IMG/VR virus record: IMGVR_UViG_3300017769_003220
Span: 1-24,895 of that record
DNA: 24,895 bases
From: a virus
Reading direction: 5' to 3' (one strand)
Shown piece after piece: positions 1 through 6,797 of this stretch. Below the pieces are notes generated by a model that saw only the letters and a list, made by a program, of their open reading frames with translations, made no database searches and had not been told where the DNA came from. How positions within the stretch are numbered: position 1 is the first letter of the stretch; every line of letters starts with the position of its first letter. The position numbers and the translations under genes were made by a program.

Positions 1-3
1 GCC

Positions 4-198
4 ATGAAAGATAAACACTTAAAAGATAAAGCAATTGAGATCTGGAGAACATTCACGGCGCAGGAAAAGCGCCTGGTCCGCGGGTTGTGTATGTTCCCAG
101 CTGTTAAAATGGAATCCATGCCGGCGGACCCGCATGAGCATCACCAAGTGATCTGTTTCATGCTTGATCTGTCGAAGCAGGATAAAGAAGCCGCCTAA
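4..198 (+). CDS. Small hypothetical protein (64 aa), possibly 5'-truncated by window edge
   Basis: I do not recognise this protein. It is short, hydrophilic and probably helical, rich in Lys/Glu at both ends, with a central Cys and a run of His/Pro (PHEHH, about residues 43-47). The ATG at base 4 is the first visible start, but only three bases precede it, so no ribosome site can be judged and the frame stays open to the window edge; the gene may begin further left. It is the only + strand gene left of the lysogeny module and converges on the DUF6378-like gene, with the 211-253 hairpin between them. Length and plausible composition support a real gene, but no family evidence does. Confidence 0.55.
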   Translation: MKDKHLKDKAIEIWRTFTAQEKRLVRGLCMFPAVKMESMPADPHEHHQVICFMLDLSKQDKEAA

Positions 199-210
199 CC
201 CCTCCCCGCC

Positions 211-253
211 GCGAAAGTAAAACTTATTGCCGTAAGGCAAGTTTTACTTTCGC
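211..253. repeat. Long perfect hairpin between convergent genes
   Basis: The arms GCGAAAGTAAAAC (211-223) and GTTTTACTTTCGC (241-253) are a perfect 13-base inverted repeat. Inside, after a 3-base bulge, TTGCC (227-231) and GGCAA (236-240) pair around a GTAA tetraloop. The right arm contains the last codons and the TAA of the gene on the - strand. It sits where a bidirectional terminator is expected, but no U-run follows it on either strand. The arm word GCGAAAGTAA is the same word that is iterated at 1284-1458, so a protein-binding or origin-related role is also possible. Confidence 0.7.
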
Positions 254-678
254 TTCCCCAGTTCAATCACTTCCCAGCCAACAGCCGCATACCCGGCAAT
301 ATCGCACCAGGAATCGAACTTGCTGCGATCCTCCGCGAGTCTTCCAATCTTGAGCAGCACCCCGATAACTGCAATATCTTCCGGGGCCAGATCCACGCCT
401 CTACGCTCGCCCAGGTAAGCTTTAACCAGATCCACTGTTCTCTGGAAGTTAATTTGCGGATCCCCGTAATCCTGGTTTCGATCGCGGCTGACCAGCTGCT
501 CCGCCTGGTGCAGCAGCTCCAGCCTTGGCAGTGGTGCTGGTTCCGTTTCCTCGCTTGGCGGAGGAACGACTTCCAGGTTGATTTTAGGATCCGTTTCATC
601 GTATCGGAGCGGAGGCCAGTTGTCGTTGAATTCTGGTTCCGTTTGGCAGTCTTGTTTATTAGAAGGGTATGTTGTCAT
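244..678 (-). CDS. DUF6378-like phage protein (144 aa)
   Basis: The C-terminal ~90 residues carry the pattern I associate with DUF6378: an R-D-x-x-Y-G-D-P-x-x-N-F stretch (about residues 66-78), then helical segments with LAPEDIAVIGVLLKIGRLAE and a closing D-S-W-x-D-I-A-G-Y-A. The first ~50 residues are an acidic, Pro-rich, probably disordered extension. The family is common in phages; its biochemical role is not known to me, though its helical layout recalls MazG-type nucleotide hydrolases (inference only). The ATG at 678 overlaps the 3' end of the preceding gene by 20 bases, and a GGAA lies 7 bases upstream. It is the last gene of the early operon and its stop lies inside the 211-253 hairpin. 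Confidence 0.75.
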   Translation of the reverse strand: MTTYPSNKQDCQTEPEFNDNWPPLRYDETDPKINLEVVPPPSEETEPAPLPRLELLHQAEQLVSRDRNQDYGDPQINFQRTVDLVKAYLGERRGVDLAPEDIAVIGVLLKIGRLAEDRSKFDSWCDIAGYAAVGWEVIELGKRK

Positions 679-1264
679 TTTCTGGTTCCGTTTCGTTTTT
701 GTTGGAGTTGAGGTTTTGGTGATCGGTTAGCTCACTTGCTGGGAACTCTTTCTTCAGGTGAAAGATCACCTGGTTCCCAGGTTGCTGGCTGTACCAATCG
801 ATGATGTGACAAACTTCGTCCAGGGTCCAGGCGATGGATGCCTGGTCCCGGTTGACGCGCTTCAGATCCTTCTGATCCCGGACGAAGGCATATGCCTGGT
901 TCTTTGGTCCTCGGTGGAACCAGGCGTAGGGTTGGGACTGATCCATGGGTTCGTGTCCCTGTTTTCGTGCAGCCTGGTCGAGGAGCTTCCAGCCTTGTAT
1001 GAGATTGTGGGACTTCTGTTCCACCGCGTTGATGTCGTTATCGTGGATAGCGCGGTTCAGGTTTTCGAGTGCGCGTTCGAAGCGGGTTCGCAGATCGAAG
1101 GGTACGAGGGTTGGGAGCGTATCGACTCCCCAGGTTCGTTCCATCTCGCGGGCAACGCGGTCGAGCGGCGCCAGGTGCTGCGCGATCGTGGCTTGCGCGT
1201 CACGGAGCCATGCGTGGATGGGTATGGGTTTGCGGTTAGATCTTCTTCGGGTCATCGCTTTCAT
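659..1264 (-). CDS. Helical phage protein with SSB-like C-terminal tail (201 aa)
   Basis: I do not recognise the family. Residues ~10-165 are rich in Arg, Gln, Trp and Leu and look mainly helical, not like the OB fold of SSB. Residues ~176-201 are a polar, probably disordered linker ending in the acidic tail ENDNIPF. Bacterial SSB proteins end in an acidic tip with D-D-D-I-P-F that docks partner enzymes, so the similarity is notable in a replication operon. The tail codons overlap the start of the next gene (659-678) in another frame. The ATG at 1264 is the longest start; a second Met lies three codons in, and neither has a clear ribosome site. The repeat array 1284-1458 lies just upstream. 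A role in replication or SSB-partner recruitment is inference. Confidence 0.7.
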   Translation of the reverse strand: MKAMTRRRSNRKPIPIHAWLRDAQATIAQHLAPLDRVAREMERTWGVDTLPTLVPFDLRTRFERALENLNRAIHDNDINAVEQKSHNLIQGWKLLDQAARKQGHEPMDQSQPYAWFHRGPKNQAYAFVRDQKDLKRVNRDQASIAWTLDEVCHIIDWYSQQPGNQVIFHLKKEFPASELTDHQNLNSNKNETEPENDNIPF

Positions 1265-1283
1265 CTGTTTAACTGGTGACGCG

Positions 1284-1458
1284 GGCGAAAGTAGAGTGCG
1301 GGCGAAAAGCGAAAAGCGAAATTGAATATCTATATTTATATAGGGGTTTACTTTCGCCTCTTACTTTCGCCACTTTCGCCTCATTTTCGCCTTACTTTCG
1401 CTTGTTACTTTCGCCCATTTTCGCCCTTCTTCGCCCTCAATTTCGCCTTACTTTCGCC
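1284..1458. repeat. Helically phased TTTCGC iteron array, candidate replication origin
   Basis: Ten direct copies related to TTACTTTCGCC occur, with the TTTCGC word (or its variant) beginning at 1352, 1365, 1374, 1385, 1396, 1409, 1419, 1429 (one base off), 1441 and 1452. Mean spacing is about 11 bases, close to one DNA turn. Four inverted copies (GCGAAA at 1285, 1302, 1309, 1316) lie on the other side of an AT-rich stretch (about 1319-1345, with TATATTTATATA). Arrays of short phased repeats beside an AT-rich element in a replication operon are typical of iteron origins bound by an initiator; the primase-helicase encoded at 2236-4362 is an obvious candidate partner. An operator or transcription-control role is the alternative. 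The rest of 1265-1734 holds only a doubtful reading frame and a terminator. Confidence 0.7.
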
Positions 1459-1667
1459 GGGGAAGGATGCTGTATCTGTTTTAGTTTTTCGATGCTTTGT
1501 CTCATAACGCGTTTAGTCACTGTCTTGCCAGGATTGGATTTCTGCCAAAGACATATGATTCTTAACAATAAAGTTAACGGGTCATCGAGGTAGCTCCTGG
1601 AAGCAGCTGCACCTTTGCGCATGGAATGAGCAAGTTGCGCTGGGATGGTCTGAGCTTTAGAAGTCAT
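1437..1667 (-). CDS. Doubtful small basic ORF (76 aa)
   Basis: An open frame in the operon direction fills part of the gap between the 83-aa and 201-aa genes. The product would be basic, with a Lys/Arg-rich C-terminal half. Against it: no ribosome site precedes the ATG at 1667 or the internal ATG, its last codons run into the repeat array, and no family is recognised. It could instead be a chance frame in a non-coding origin region. Confidence 0.25.
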   Translation of the reverse strand: MTSKAQTIPAQLAHSMRKGAAASRSYLDDPLTLLLRIICLWQKSNPGKTVTKRVMRQSIEKLKQIQHPSPAKVRRN

Positions 1668-1716
1668 GAGTTGCCGATCAACGCACCCCGCGCCATATGA
1701 GAACGGGGGTGAAAGG

Positions 1717-1736
1717 AGAAGTCGGCACTTCTTTTT
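1717..1736 (+). terminator. Intrinsic terminator reading rightward, against the early operon
   Basis: AGAAGT (1717-1722) pairs with ACTTCT (1727-1732) around a CGGC loop and is followed directly by more T (T-run 1732-1736), the form of a rho-independent terminator on the + strand. On the - strand the hairpin lies just past the stop of the 83-aa gene, but no U-run follows it there. No + strand coding gene precedes it, so it would end either antisense transcription or a non-coding RNA from the 1460-1716 interval. Confidence 0.55.
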
Positions 1737-1986
1737 AACGTCCAGGAGCTGTAGATTTTGGGCATGGGATGTTTATATGATAAATGCGGCATTTTGGGCA
1801 TAGATCAGATCCTATGCTTTCCTTGGTTTCTTTTGCTGCATCCTTAATCATCCGCTCCGCCTCTTCGGTAAACTCGTTGAGGTCGAGCTTCTCTTCGATG
1901 CGGTTGATGCGGGTCTGCATATCGACCAGGTGATTGAGGATGTTGTCGATTGCGATGTCGCGTTCAATTGGTGACCGGACCTTCAT
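1735..1986 (-). CDS. Small coiled-coil protein with CCHC-like zinc knuckle (83 aa)
   Basis: Residues ~10-60 are a charged helical/coiled-coil region (Ile/Leu heptads with Glu and Arg). Near the C-terminus (about residues 63-75) is C-P-K-C-R-I-Y-H-I-N-I-P-C, spacing C-x2-C-x3-H-x4-C, one residue shorter than the classical CCHC zinc knuckle, which binds nucleic acid in other families. The ATG at 1986 has AAGGA six bases upstream and overlaps the preceding gene by 23 bases. The family is unknown to me. Context, between the primase-helicase and the candidate origin, suggests an accessory replication role, but that is inference. Confidence 0.7.
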   Translation of the reverse strand: MKVRSPIERDIAIDNILNHLVDMQTRINRIEEKLDLNEFTEEAERMIKDAAKETKESIGSDLCPKCRIYHINIPCPKSTAPGR

Positions 1987-2233
1987 GGCGTATCCTTGTT
2001 TTTGCGTGTATCACTAAATGCTCACCAATCTCTAATGCTTCTTTTGGTGACATGGTTAAAACAATCTGAAACATATGATCGTGTTTTCTTTTCAGTTTTA
2101 GGAAAACTTGTGATCCAAAAACCCAATCAGATTTATCAACAGTGATATATCCATCCCTGCTGTTAATGCGGAAATCTACTTCTGTGTGGTTGACTCTGTT
2201 TAAATGCTTTTGAAACCAGTTCGTTATTTTCAT
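1964..2233 (-). CDS. Hypothetical protein (89 aa)
   Basis: Not recognised. It has a basic N-terminus, a central stretch that looks beta-rich (about residues 20-60, alternating hydrophobic residues) and a final helix with A-L-E-I-G-E-H-L. No catalytic motif is visible. The ATG at 2233 follows the primase-helicase stop by two bases, so translation is probably coupled; there is no strong ribosome site of its own. Its end overlaps the 83-aa gene by 23 bases. Operon position and absence of a competing frame support it as real. Confidence 0.7.
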   Translation of the reverse strand: MKITNWFQKHLNRVNHTEVDFRINSRDGYITVDKSDWVFGSQVFLKLKRKHDHMFQIVLTMSPKEALEIGEHLVIHAKTRIRHEGPVTN

Positions 2234-2235
2234 AT

Positions 2236-4362
2236 TCAGTTGTAGGTTCGGTGTTTAACGGACTCGACGGGTTCCGTAACGATGCGGATCCCTTTCATGT
2301 GTTTCTTTTTATTGCAGACAGCATCTTCAATGTTTCCGCGATCCAACCAGGTTTGTAGATACATCTTCGCCTGGAATGATGTCATGCCGAATTCGTTCTT
2401 CAGATATCCCATGAAGGAACGGGGCGTGTTGTTGCCGATCGAGAACGGATTCTCGGCTTCCCAACGGCGGCGGATCTCTGAGAAGATCTGCTCGACCTGA
2501 CCATCTTCCAGGTTCCGGTTGTCCTCCAGGATTTCCATGATCTCGCCGGTGCGATCCACGATGAGTCCGTTCTCTGCGCGGACCCCGTAGTGAACATCCA
2601 GGTCCGCCTGGTCGTTGGCTTTCACAACCGCCCAACAGACAGCTGCACCTTGCCCAGGCTCGAAGCCGAAATGCTTGGACAGCTGATGCTGTTCCTGTTC
2701 AGGCATAACCCAGATCGCGATGACAACGCGTGGTCCATCGACCAGGCCGGTTGTGCCGCGTATGCTTTCACGCGCCTGAGCGGCGGTGCGGATCTGAAAG
2801 GTTCCATCCTTTCTCATATGATGGGTGACCAGGACTGATGCACCGGTTGCCGTGGACAGCTCATTGAAGTTGGACCACCAAGCTTGGGCAGCTGCTGGAT
2901 CCGAATTGACATCGGCGCTGGTGAACGGCTGCAGCGGATCCTTGATGATCAAGGCCAGGTTATTAATCTTGAGCAGCTGCTCCCGGAGATCGGCATAGGC
3001 TTCTGTGGCTCGATAGGTTCCGAAGTCGTTTACCAGGAGCGGGAAGGCGCCACCCAGGTCAGGCAATGCCAGGACAATCAGATTCTCGTTGGCGCGTTCC
3101 CGGAGAGTCGGATCCTTGATGGATGCGATTCTGCGATGTACTGCATTACGAGAATCTTCTGCTGTGATGTAAACGACCTTGCCGTTGGTCAGGACTTTGT
3201 TTCCAAGGGCATACTCTTGATGCATCCCCTGGTCACCTCCTGCCACGCGGAGCGCGGTATCCAGCATTAGATAGGATTTGCCGATACCTCCGGAGCCTGC
3301 AACCAGGCCGGTGATGCCGCGTGGCAGGATCCCTTCGATGATCCATTCCAAGGGTGGCGGTTCGCCTACATAGGTTTTCAGGTAATGGTCTTCCAGGATG
3401 ATCTTTTGCCGTGGGACTTCGATGGTCTTGGCAGGCTTCTCCGGTTGAGGCTCCGATCCAGGCTCCACGCCTTGAAGAATCCGAAGCTTGCCCTGGTCGG
3501 CCTTTGAAATGAGATACTGAGCTTTCTTCCTCATCAGCTTCTCGCCGCGTCCATCGGCATCCAGGGACTGCCCTCTTGCTGCAACCTTTGCCGTGTAGGT
3601 GGGCCAGGCTTCCAGGATCAGATCATCCACCTGGGGAAGATCTCCCTTCTCAACCCACCAGGATCGGATGCAGCCCATGAGCAGCTTGGTCATGTAACCT
3701 TCGCGCCCATCGGTGTACTCGCCCCAGCGGTTTACGGAATCCGATTGGAATCCGGTGTCAGCTGCATAGTATTCATCGTTGGTTACCATACTGAGCAGCC
3801 ATTGCGGGGCATCAGCGATATCAGCGCCGCATCCCTCTCGTATCTCGTAACGTCCTCCGGAATGATGGTTTGAGGGTGTCACCACCACAAAGCCACCTTC
3901 CCCGCGTACATCGATGTCGGGACCAAGGACGTTTTTATCTGTGATTACTTTTATGTCAGGCGGTGCGCGGAAAAAGAAATGGATTCCTCCGCCGCCTGTT
4001 TTCTGTTCAATTGTTTCTGGTAGGTCTTCATTGGATAGGATGAGATCCTGCAAGGATTCCAAACCCACTTTGCCAGGGCCAACGTCAACATCTGGTACAA
4101 AGACATTGCCGCTGACCTGACCGGTTACAACGCCGATATTGTAGCCGTGGTAACGCCCGCCTGCTTCAAACCAACTTTCCAATGTATTAACAGTCGGGCG
4201 CCGATCCTGGTATTGGCTCCAAGAACGTAAAGCCGGGTGCTTACCAGGACTCCCGCAGTGCGGATCCGCGCAGCTGCAGGCTCCATCATCCATGACGAAA
4301 TGAACCGGGATTACACAAAAACCCCGGTTATGCCATCCAATGGCCCAGGATAACGAATCCAT
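2236..4362 (-). CDS. Bifunctional primase-polymerase / RepA-like helicase fusion (708 aa)
   Basis: The N-terminal ~190 residues fit the prim-pol (archaeo-eukaryotic primase-like) domain: a start resembling A-x-x-W-x-x-R-G-F-x-V-I-P-V, a Cys cluster (C-S-C-A-D-P-H-C, about residues 29-36) followed by GKHP, an acidic DVDVG motif near residue 92, and T-G-G-G-G-I-H-F-F-F-R. The central part has Walker A G-S-G-G-I-G-K-S (about residue 358) and hydrophobic strands such as VVYITAED and LALIIKDPL, as in RecA/RepA-type hexameric ATPases (AAA_25-like). The C-terminus looks like a small helical, possibly winged-helix, region. Such fusions prime and unwind at phage and plasmid origins. The start at 4362 overlaps the upstream stop as TAATG. 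With the 1284-1458 array this is the likely replication initiator. Confidence 0.9.
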   Translation of the reverse strand: MDSLSWAIGWHNRGFCVIPVHFVMDDGACSCADPHCGSPGKHPALRSWSQYQDRRPTVNTLESWFEAGGRYHGYNIGVVTGQVSGNVFVPDVDVGPGKVGLESLQDLILSNEDLPETIEQKTGGGGIHFFFRAPPDIKVITDKNVLGPDIDVRGEGGFVVVTPSNHHSGGRYEIREGCGADIADAPQWLLSMVTNDEYYAADTGFQSDSVNRWGEYTDGREGYMTKLLMGCIRSWWVEKGDLPQVDDLILEAWPTYTAKVAARGQSLDADGRGEKLMRKKAQYLISKADQGKLRILQGVEPGSEPQPEKPAKTIEVPRQKIILEDHYLKTYVGEPPPLEWIIEGILPRGITGLVAGSGGIGKSYLMLDTALRVAGGDQGMHQEYALGNKVLTNGKVVYITAEDSRNAVHRRIASIKDPTLRERANENLIVLALPDLGGAFPLLVNDFGTYRATEAYADLREQLLKINNLALIIKDPLQPFTSADVNSDPAAAQAWWSNFNELSTATGASVLVTHHMRKDGTFQIRTAAQARESIRGTTGLVDGPRVVIAIWVMPEQEQHQLSKHFGFEPGQGAAVCWAVVKANDQADLDVHYGVRAENGLIVDRTGEIMEILEDNRNLEDGQVEQIFSEIRRRWEAENPFSIGNNTPRSFMGYLKNEFGMTSFQAKMYLQTWLDRGNIEDAVCNKKKHMKGIRIVTEPVESVKHRTYN

Positions 4363-4937
4363 TAGATGGTGACGTTCTCAAACGAATCATCTGCTTCAGC
4401 TTCTGGAGCTGGTGCGGAATCCATTGGAGCATCACCACTCATCTCGTCAGGTCGCGCTTTGTAACCTACGAGTTTGTATTGAGGAATCTTGGTTGGACCT
4501 TTGCCGATCCTGGTCTTGATTGCAGGCAGGATCTCAACAGCAGGAATCTCCCCGCTTTCAAATTTGCCAGCTGCTTCAACTTCGTTGTACAGCTTCTTGA
4601 CAAATTCCTGCAGACCAGCGCGATCCGATGACAGCTCACGGAGCGGCGCATCGCCAAAACATTGAGTCGAATAGAACTTTACAACGAATCCATTCTTATA
4701 CTCTTCGTTGGGGCGAGGTGTCTGATTGTTGTTGGGCCAAGGCTGGAAGTCTCTCCCGCCCTGCAGCTTGAGCCATCCCAGCTGGATGTTCTCAATATCT
4801 ATCAGCACCGGAGATTTCCAATCAACCGGCGGCATGATCCCAGGCTCACCAGTTGACATCAACCATTCATTGTCTTCGATAGAGAACCGAAGAAAAGGGA
4901 GGCCGGAGCCTCCAGAGTTTGCGAAGTTTAGTGGCAT
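4362..4937 (-). CDS. Conserved phage protein, ssDNA-binding-like (191 aa)
   Basis: The sequence follows a layout I know from phage recombination/replication operons: an N-terminal Gly-rich lead, then a beta-rich core (about residues 12-140) with D-I-E-N-I-Q-L-G-W and a P-R-P-N-E-x-Y-K-x-G-F segment, then a low-complexity Pro/Ala/acidic tail ending D-D-S-F-E-N-V-T-I. Such acidic tails are common in ssDNA-binding proteins, but I cannot prove binding from sequence. I chose the ATG at 4937 because AAGGAG lies six bases upstream; the frame is open 13 codons further back (4976) without a ribosome site. It sits between the PD-(D/E)XK nuclease and the primase-helicase, consistent with an ssDNA-handling role. 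Confidence 0.7.
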   Translation of the reverse strand: MPLNFANSGGSGLPFLRFSIEDNEWLMSTGEPGIMPPVDWKSPVLIDIENIQLGWLKLQGGRDFQPWPNNNQTPRPNEEYKNGFVVKFYSTQCFGDAPLRELSSDRAGLQEFVKKLYNEVEAAGKFESGEIPAVEILPAIKTRIGKGPTKIPQYKLVGYKARPDEMSGDAPMDSAPAPEAEADDSFENVTI

Positions 4938-5003
4938 ATCACTCCTTGCGGTTTCGCGGTTTTTCGTCCGGATCACGCCCCAGACGTTGGCGTCTGAGTG
5001 GAG

Positions 5004-5810
5004 TTACTCAGGATAAAGTTCTGCGCGGATATGATCCGCGTCATTCCAATAAAAACTGTCAGGGTTGTGAGGGATCATGTCGATCAGCTCCTCACGGGTA
5101 TGCGCGTCCAGCAGCCGCTCCAGGTTCCGGACTGTGCGCTTGAAGTGCGCCAGGTAAAAGCTGCTGTCTTCCAGGTCTAACCATACATAAGGATCCTTTT
5201 TTCGCTTCAGCGCATAAAAGAACATCACTTCGGGTTCCTTTCCGGTTTTGCGGTGCATTGCTTTCTGGTAGATGGACGCCTGGATCCCATGAGCCAGCGA
5301 CCAAGTGGTTGGCGCTTTTGCCGTAGTCTTTAAGTCAATGACCGTTCCGTTTGCGCCGAGTTTTGGATACCAAAAATCCAGATATCCCATTGCTTCCACT
5401 GCTTCACCTTCTCGAAACTGAACCGGGATCCGCACTTGATGCTGGTTCTTTTCGCCGCGTGGTGCTTCTTCCGGGACACCAAGTGGGCGAAGCTGCTCCA
5501 GGGTAACAGTCACCATTTGAGTGACAGTTGCGTGTCTTGACTCTAATTCATCCAGCTGGTTCTTCATCATTTTTGAGCTGTTCCGCATATGATCCATTGC
5601 CAGGCCGATGCACTCATCAACGGGCGCATTTGGTTGGAACAGACCATGAGCCACGCCAAGCTCCACCGAAGATCCCTGCAATGCAGCCCAACCAAATGGG
5701 AACTTGATCTTATAAAGGTATCGAGCCAACCAAGCGTCCAGGGCTTCGCGGGCCATGTTGACGTTGGATGCAGAAACGTGCTTGATGTCATGCTTTTCAA
5801 ATCCGTTCAA
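5004..5810 (-). CDS. PD-(D/E)XK nuclease, RecB/Cas4-like (268 aa)
   Basis: The nuclease core shows G-Y-L-D-F-W (acidic motif II, about residue 139) and V-I-D-L-K-T-T (D-x-K motif, about residue 156), followed by a helix with Q-A-S-I-Y-Q-K-A matching the QxxxY motif of the RecB/Cas4/exonuclease group. The N-terminal H-V-S-A-S-N-V-N-M resembles the usual substrate-side motif. No Cys cluster for an iron-sulphur centre is evident. The likely start is TTG at 5810, with GGAGGG four bases upstream; it overlaps the previous stop as TTGA. Likely role: processing DNA ends for phage recombination with the ssDNA-binding-like and RuvC-like neighbours. Confidence 0.82.
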   Translation of the reverse strand: MNGFEKHDIKHVSASNVNMAREALDAWLARYLYKIKFPFGWAALQGSSVELGVAHGLFQPNAPVDECIGLAMDHMRNSSKMMKNQLDELESRHATVTQMVTVTLEQLRPLGVPEEAPRGEKNQHQVRIPVQFREGEAVEAMGYLDFWYPKLGANGTVIDLKTTAKAPTTWSLAHGIQASIYQKAMHRKTGKEPEVMFFYALKRKKDPYVWLDLEDSSFYLAHFKRTVRNLERLLDAHTREELIDMIPHNPDSFYWNDADHIRAELYPE

Positions 5811-6025
5811 TGCGCCCTCCAACCAATCTTGTTTTCAAAAGGAACAGGATCAATCTTTGGAAACCGATGGGATCCTTGTGCGATATTCATTTCCAACTCA
5901 TCAACCCGTTGTCTGATATCCACGCCAGACTCATCTTGTCCCAGCTTCTTAATCTTGCCGCCTTCCTTCAGGAACTTTTCAACGGCAGCCTGGACAGCTG
6001 CATGGGTTACTTTTTTCTTTTTCAT
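5807..6025 (-). CDS. Hypothetical small basic protein (72 aa)
   Basis: Not recognised. The N-terminus is strongly basic (K-K-K-K), followed by a predicted helix (HAAVQAAVEKFLKEGG), then an acidic helix around VDELEMNIAQG and a Pro-rich end. The ATG at 6025 overlaps the resolvase stop (TGATG arrangement), and an in-frame extension to 6058 would run further into the resolvase gene. Its own stop overlaps the TTG of the nuclease. Tight coupling on both sides supports reality; a DNA-binding accessory role is only a guess. Confidence 0.7.
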   Translation of the reverse strand: MKKKKVTHAAVQAAVEKFLKEGGKIKKLGQDESGVDIRQRVDELEMNIAQGSHRFPKIDPVPFENKIGWRAH

Positions 6026-6501
6026 CAGAATTCCTCCACGCCAAACCTGGCTCCCCACCAGGCGAGTAACAAGGCTTCGGCCCTGCCATCATCCTTCTTG
6101 CGGGCAAAGCGATCCGATATTTGAGGATGCAGCTGCATGGCGCGTTCTCTGGATGCATCTTTACCAGGCGCCAGCTTCATGTCTTTTTTCCAGCGATTAG
6201 GAGTGACGCCGACCACGCGCATCTGCAAACCGGCAACGACTCCCATGATGTATCCGTATCCTTTCCCAAAGTTGAACATGGAGGTGACACCTTGCCCTGG
6301 CATTGCGGAAACTTTTTCCACAACCACCGGAGCATTGGCGTCTTCCATGAGAATATCTGCTAACAATATGGGAGAAATTTCCCGTTTCGACTTCCCAACT
6401 TGCAGGGTTGGCATATCAAAAATTTGTGGATTACTATCGACATTAGTGTCGAGTAAGCAAACACCTCCATTCAGTCCTGGATCAATTCCCCATATCATCA
6501 T
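6025..6501 (-). CDS. RuvC-like Holliday junction resolvase (158 aa)
   Basis: The N-terminus I-W-G-I-D-P-G-L-N-G-G is the first RuvC-fold strand with its catalytic Asp (residue 6). V-V-V-E-K-V (about residues 59-64) supplies the second acidic residue, and R-K-K-D-D-G-R-A-E-A-L-L-L-A near the C-terminus supplies the final acidic pair. The GQGVTSMFNFGKGYGYIMG segment is typical of the phage/bacterial RuvC group. Length matches the family (about 160-175 aa). It would cut four-way junctions made during recombination-dependent replication. The start ATG at 6501 overlaps the Cro-like stop (ATGA); the alternative is the second Met. Confidence 0.9.
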   Translation of the reverse strand: MMIWGIDPGLNGGVCLLDTNVDSNPQIFDMPTLQVGKSKREISPILLADILMEDANAPVVVEKVSAMPGQGVTSMFNFGKGYGYIMGVVAGLQMRVVGVTPNRWKKDMKLAPGKDASRERAMQLHPQISDRFARKKDDGRAEALLLAWWGARFGVEEF

Positions 6502-6761
6502 GCGGCCTCCGCTGGACCCACCTGGACAATGTATTCCTCCAGGGCAAATCTCTGATTTACATGACGAGCGATAACACTTAAGGCGGCGAGGTGATGAACA
6601 GGCAGGCGCTGCCTAACCTTCCATTTATGAACGGCTCCCGGCGAAATAGGCATTCCCATTTCGCGGAGCATTCTTGAGATTTTCGTGTTCCCACCAAAAT
6701 CATCGACCAGCTTGTCAACGTCAAATCGGACAGGCTGTTTGCGGCTTAACTTGTTTTTCAT
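6498..6761 (-). CDS. Cro-like HTH regulator, first gene of early operon (87 aa)
   Basis: A basic N-terminal lead is followed by a helix-turn-helix segment: G-G-N-T-K-I-S-R-M-L-R-E-M-G-M-P-I-S-P-G then A-V-H-K-W-K-V-R-Q-R-L-P (about residues 24-55), the layout of Cro/YdaS-type phage regulators. It is the first leftward gene, divergent from the repressor operon across the 6762-6918 control region, which is the classical Cro position. The ATG at 6761 is the only sensible start. Repression of the rightward promoter is inferred from position. Confidence 0.8.
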   Translation of the reverse strand: MKNKLSRKQPVRFDVDKLVDDFGGNTKISRMLREMGMPISPGAVHKWKVRQRLPVHHLAALSVIARHVNQRFALEEYIVQVGPAEAA

Positions 6762-6779
6762 TTGGCTCCATGCCGTGTT

Positions 6780-6797
6780 GTTGATTCATGAACCAAC
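6780..6797. promoter_or_regulatory. Near-perfect palindrome, candidate operator
   Basis: GTTGATTCATGAACCAAC is an 18-base palindrome with eight of nine base pairs matching. It lies just downstream of the leftward -10 candidate, around the expected start of transcription, where a repressor dimer would block initiation. Related half-sites (AATCTAC at 6799, AATCGAC at 6876) occur nearby. Confidence 0.5.

Noticed and set aside
1348-1458. Possible CRISPR array
   Set aside because: Units recur every ~11 bases with no spacers of 30-40 bases and no cas genes; it is an iteron-type array.
1276-1593. Two + strand frames across the repeat array giving Phe/Ala/Leu-rich proteins
   Set aside because: They are translations of the tandem TTTCGCC repeats in two frames; no ribosome site or family, and low-complexity content comes from the repeats.
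2327-2635. Arg/Gly-rich - strand frame inside the primase-helicase gene
   Set aside because: It is a shifted-frame shadow of the 708-aa protein, with composition typical of out-of-frame reading.
5004-5810. Cas4 of a CRISPR system
   Set aside because: The PD-(D/E)XK motifs fit RecB-type phage nucleases, no iron-sulphur Cys set is seen, and no other cas gene is nearby.
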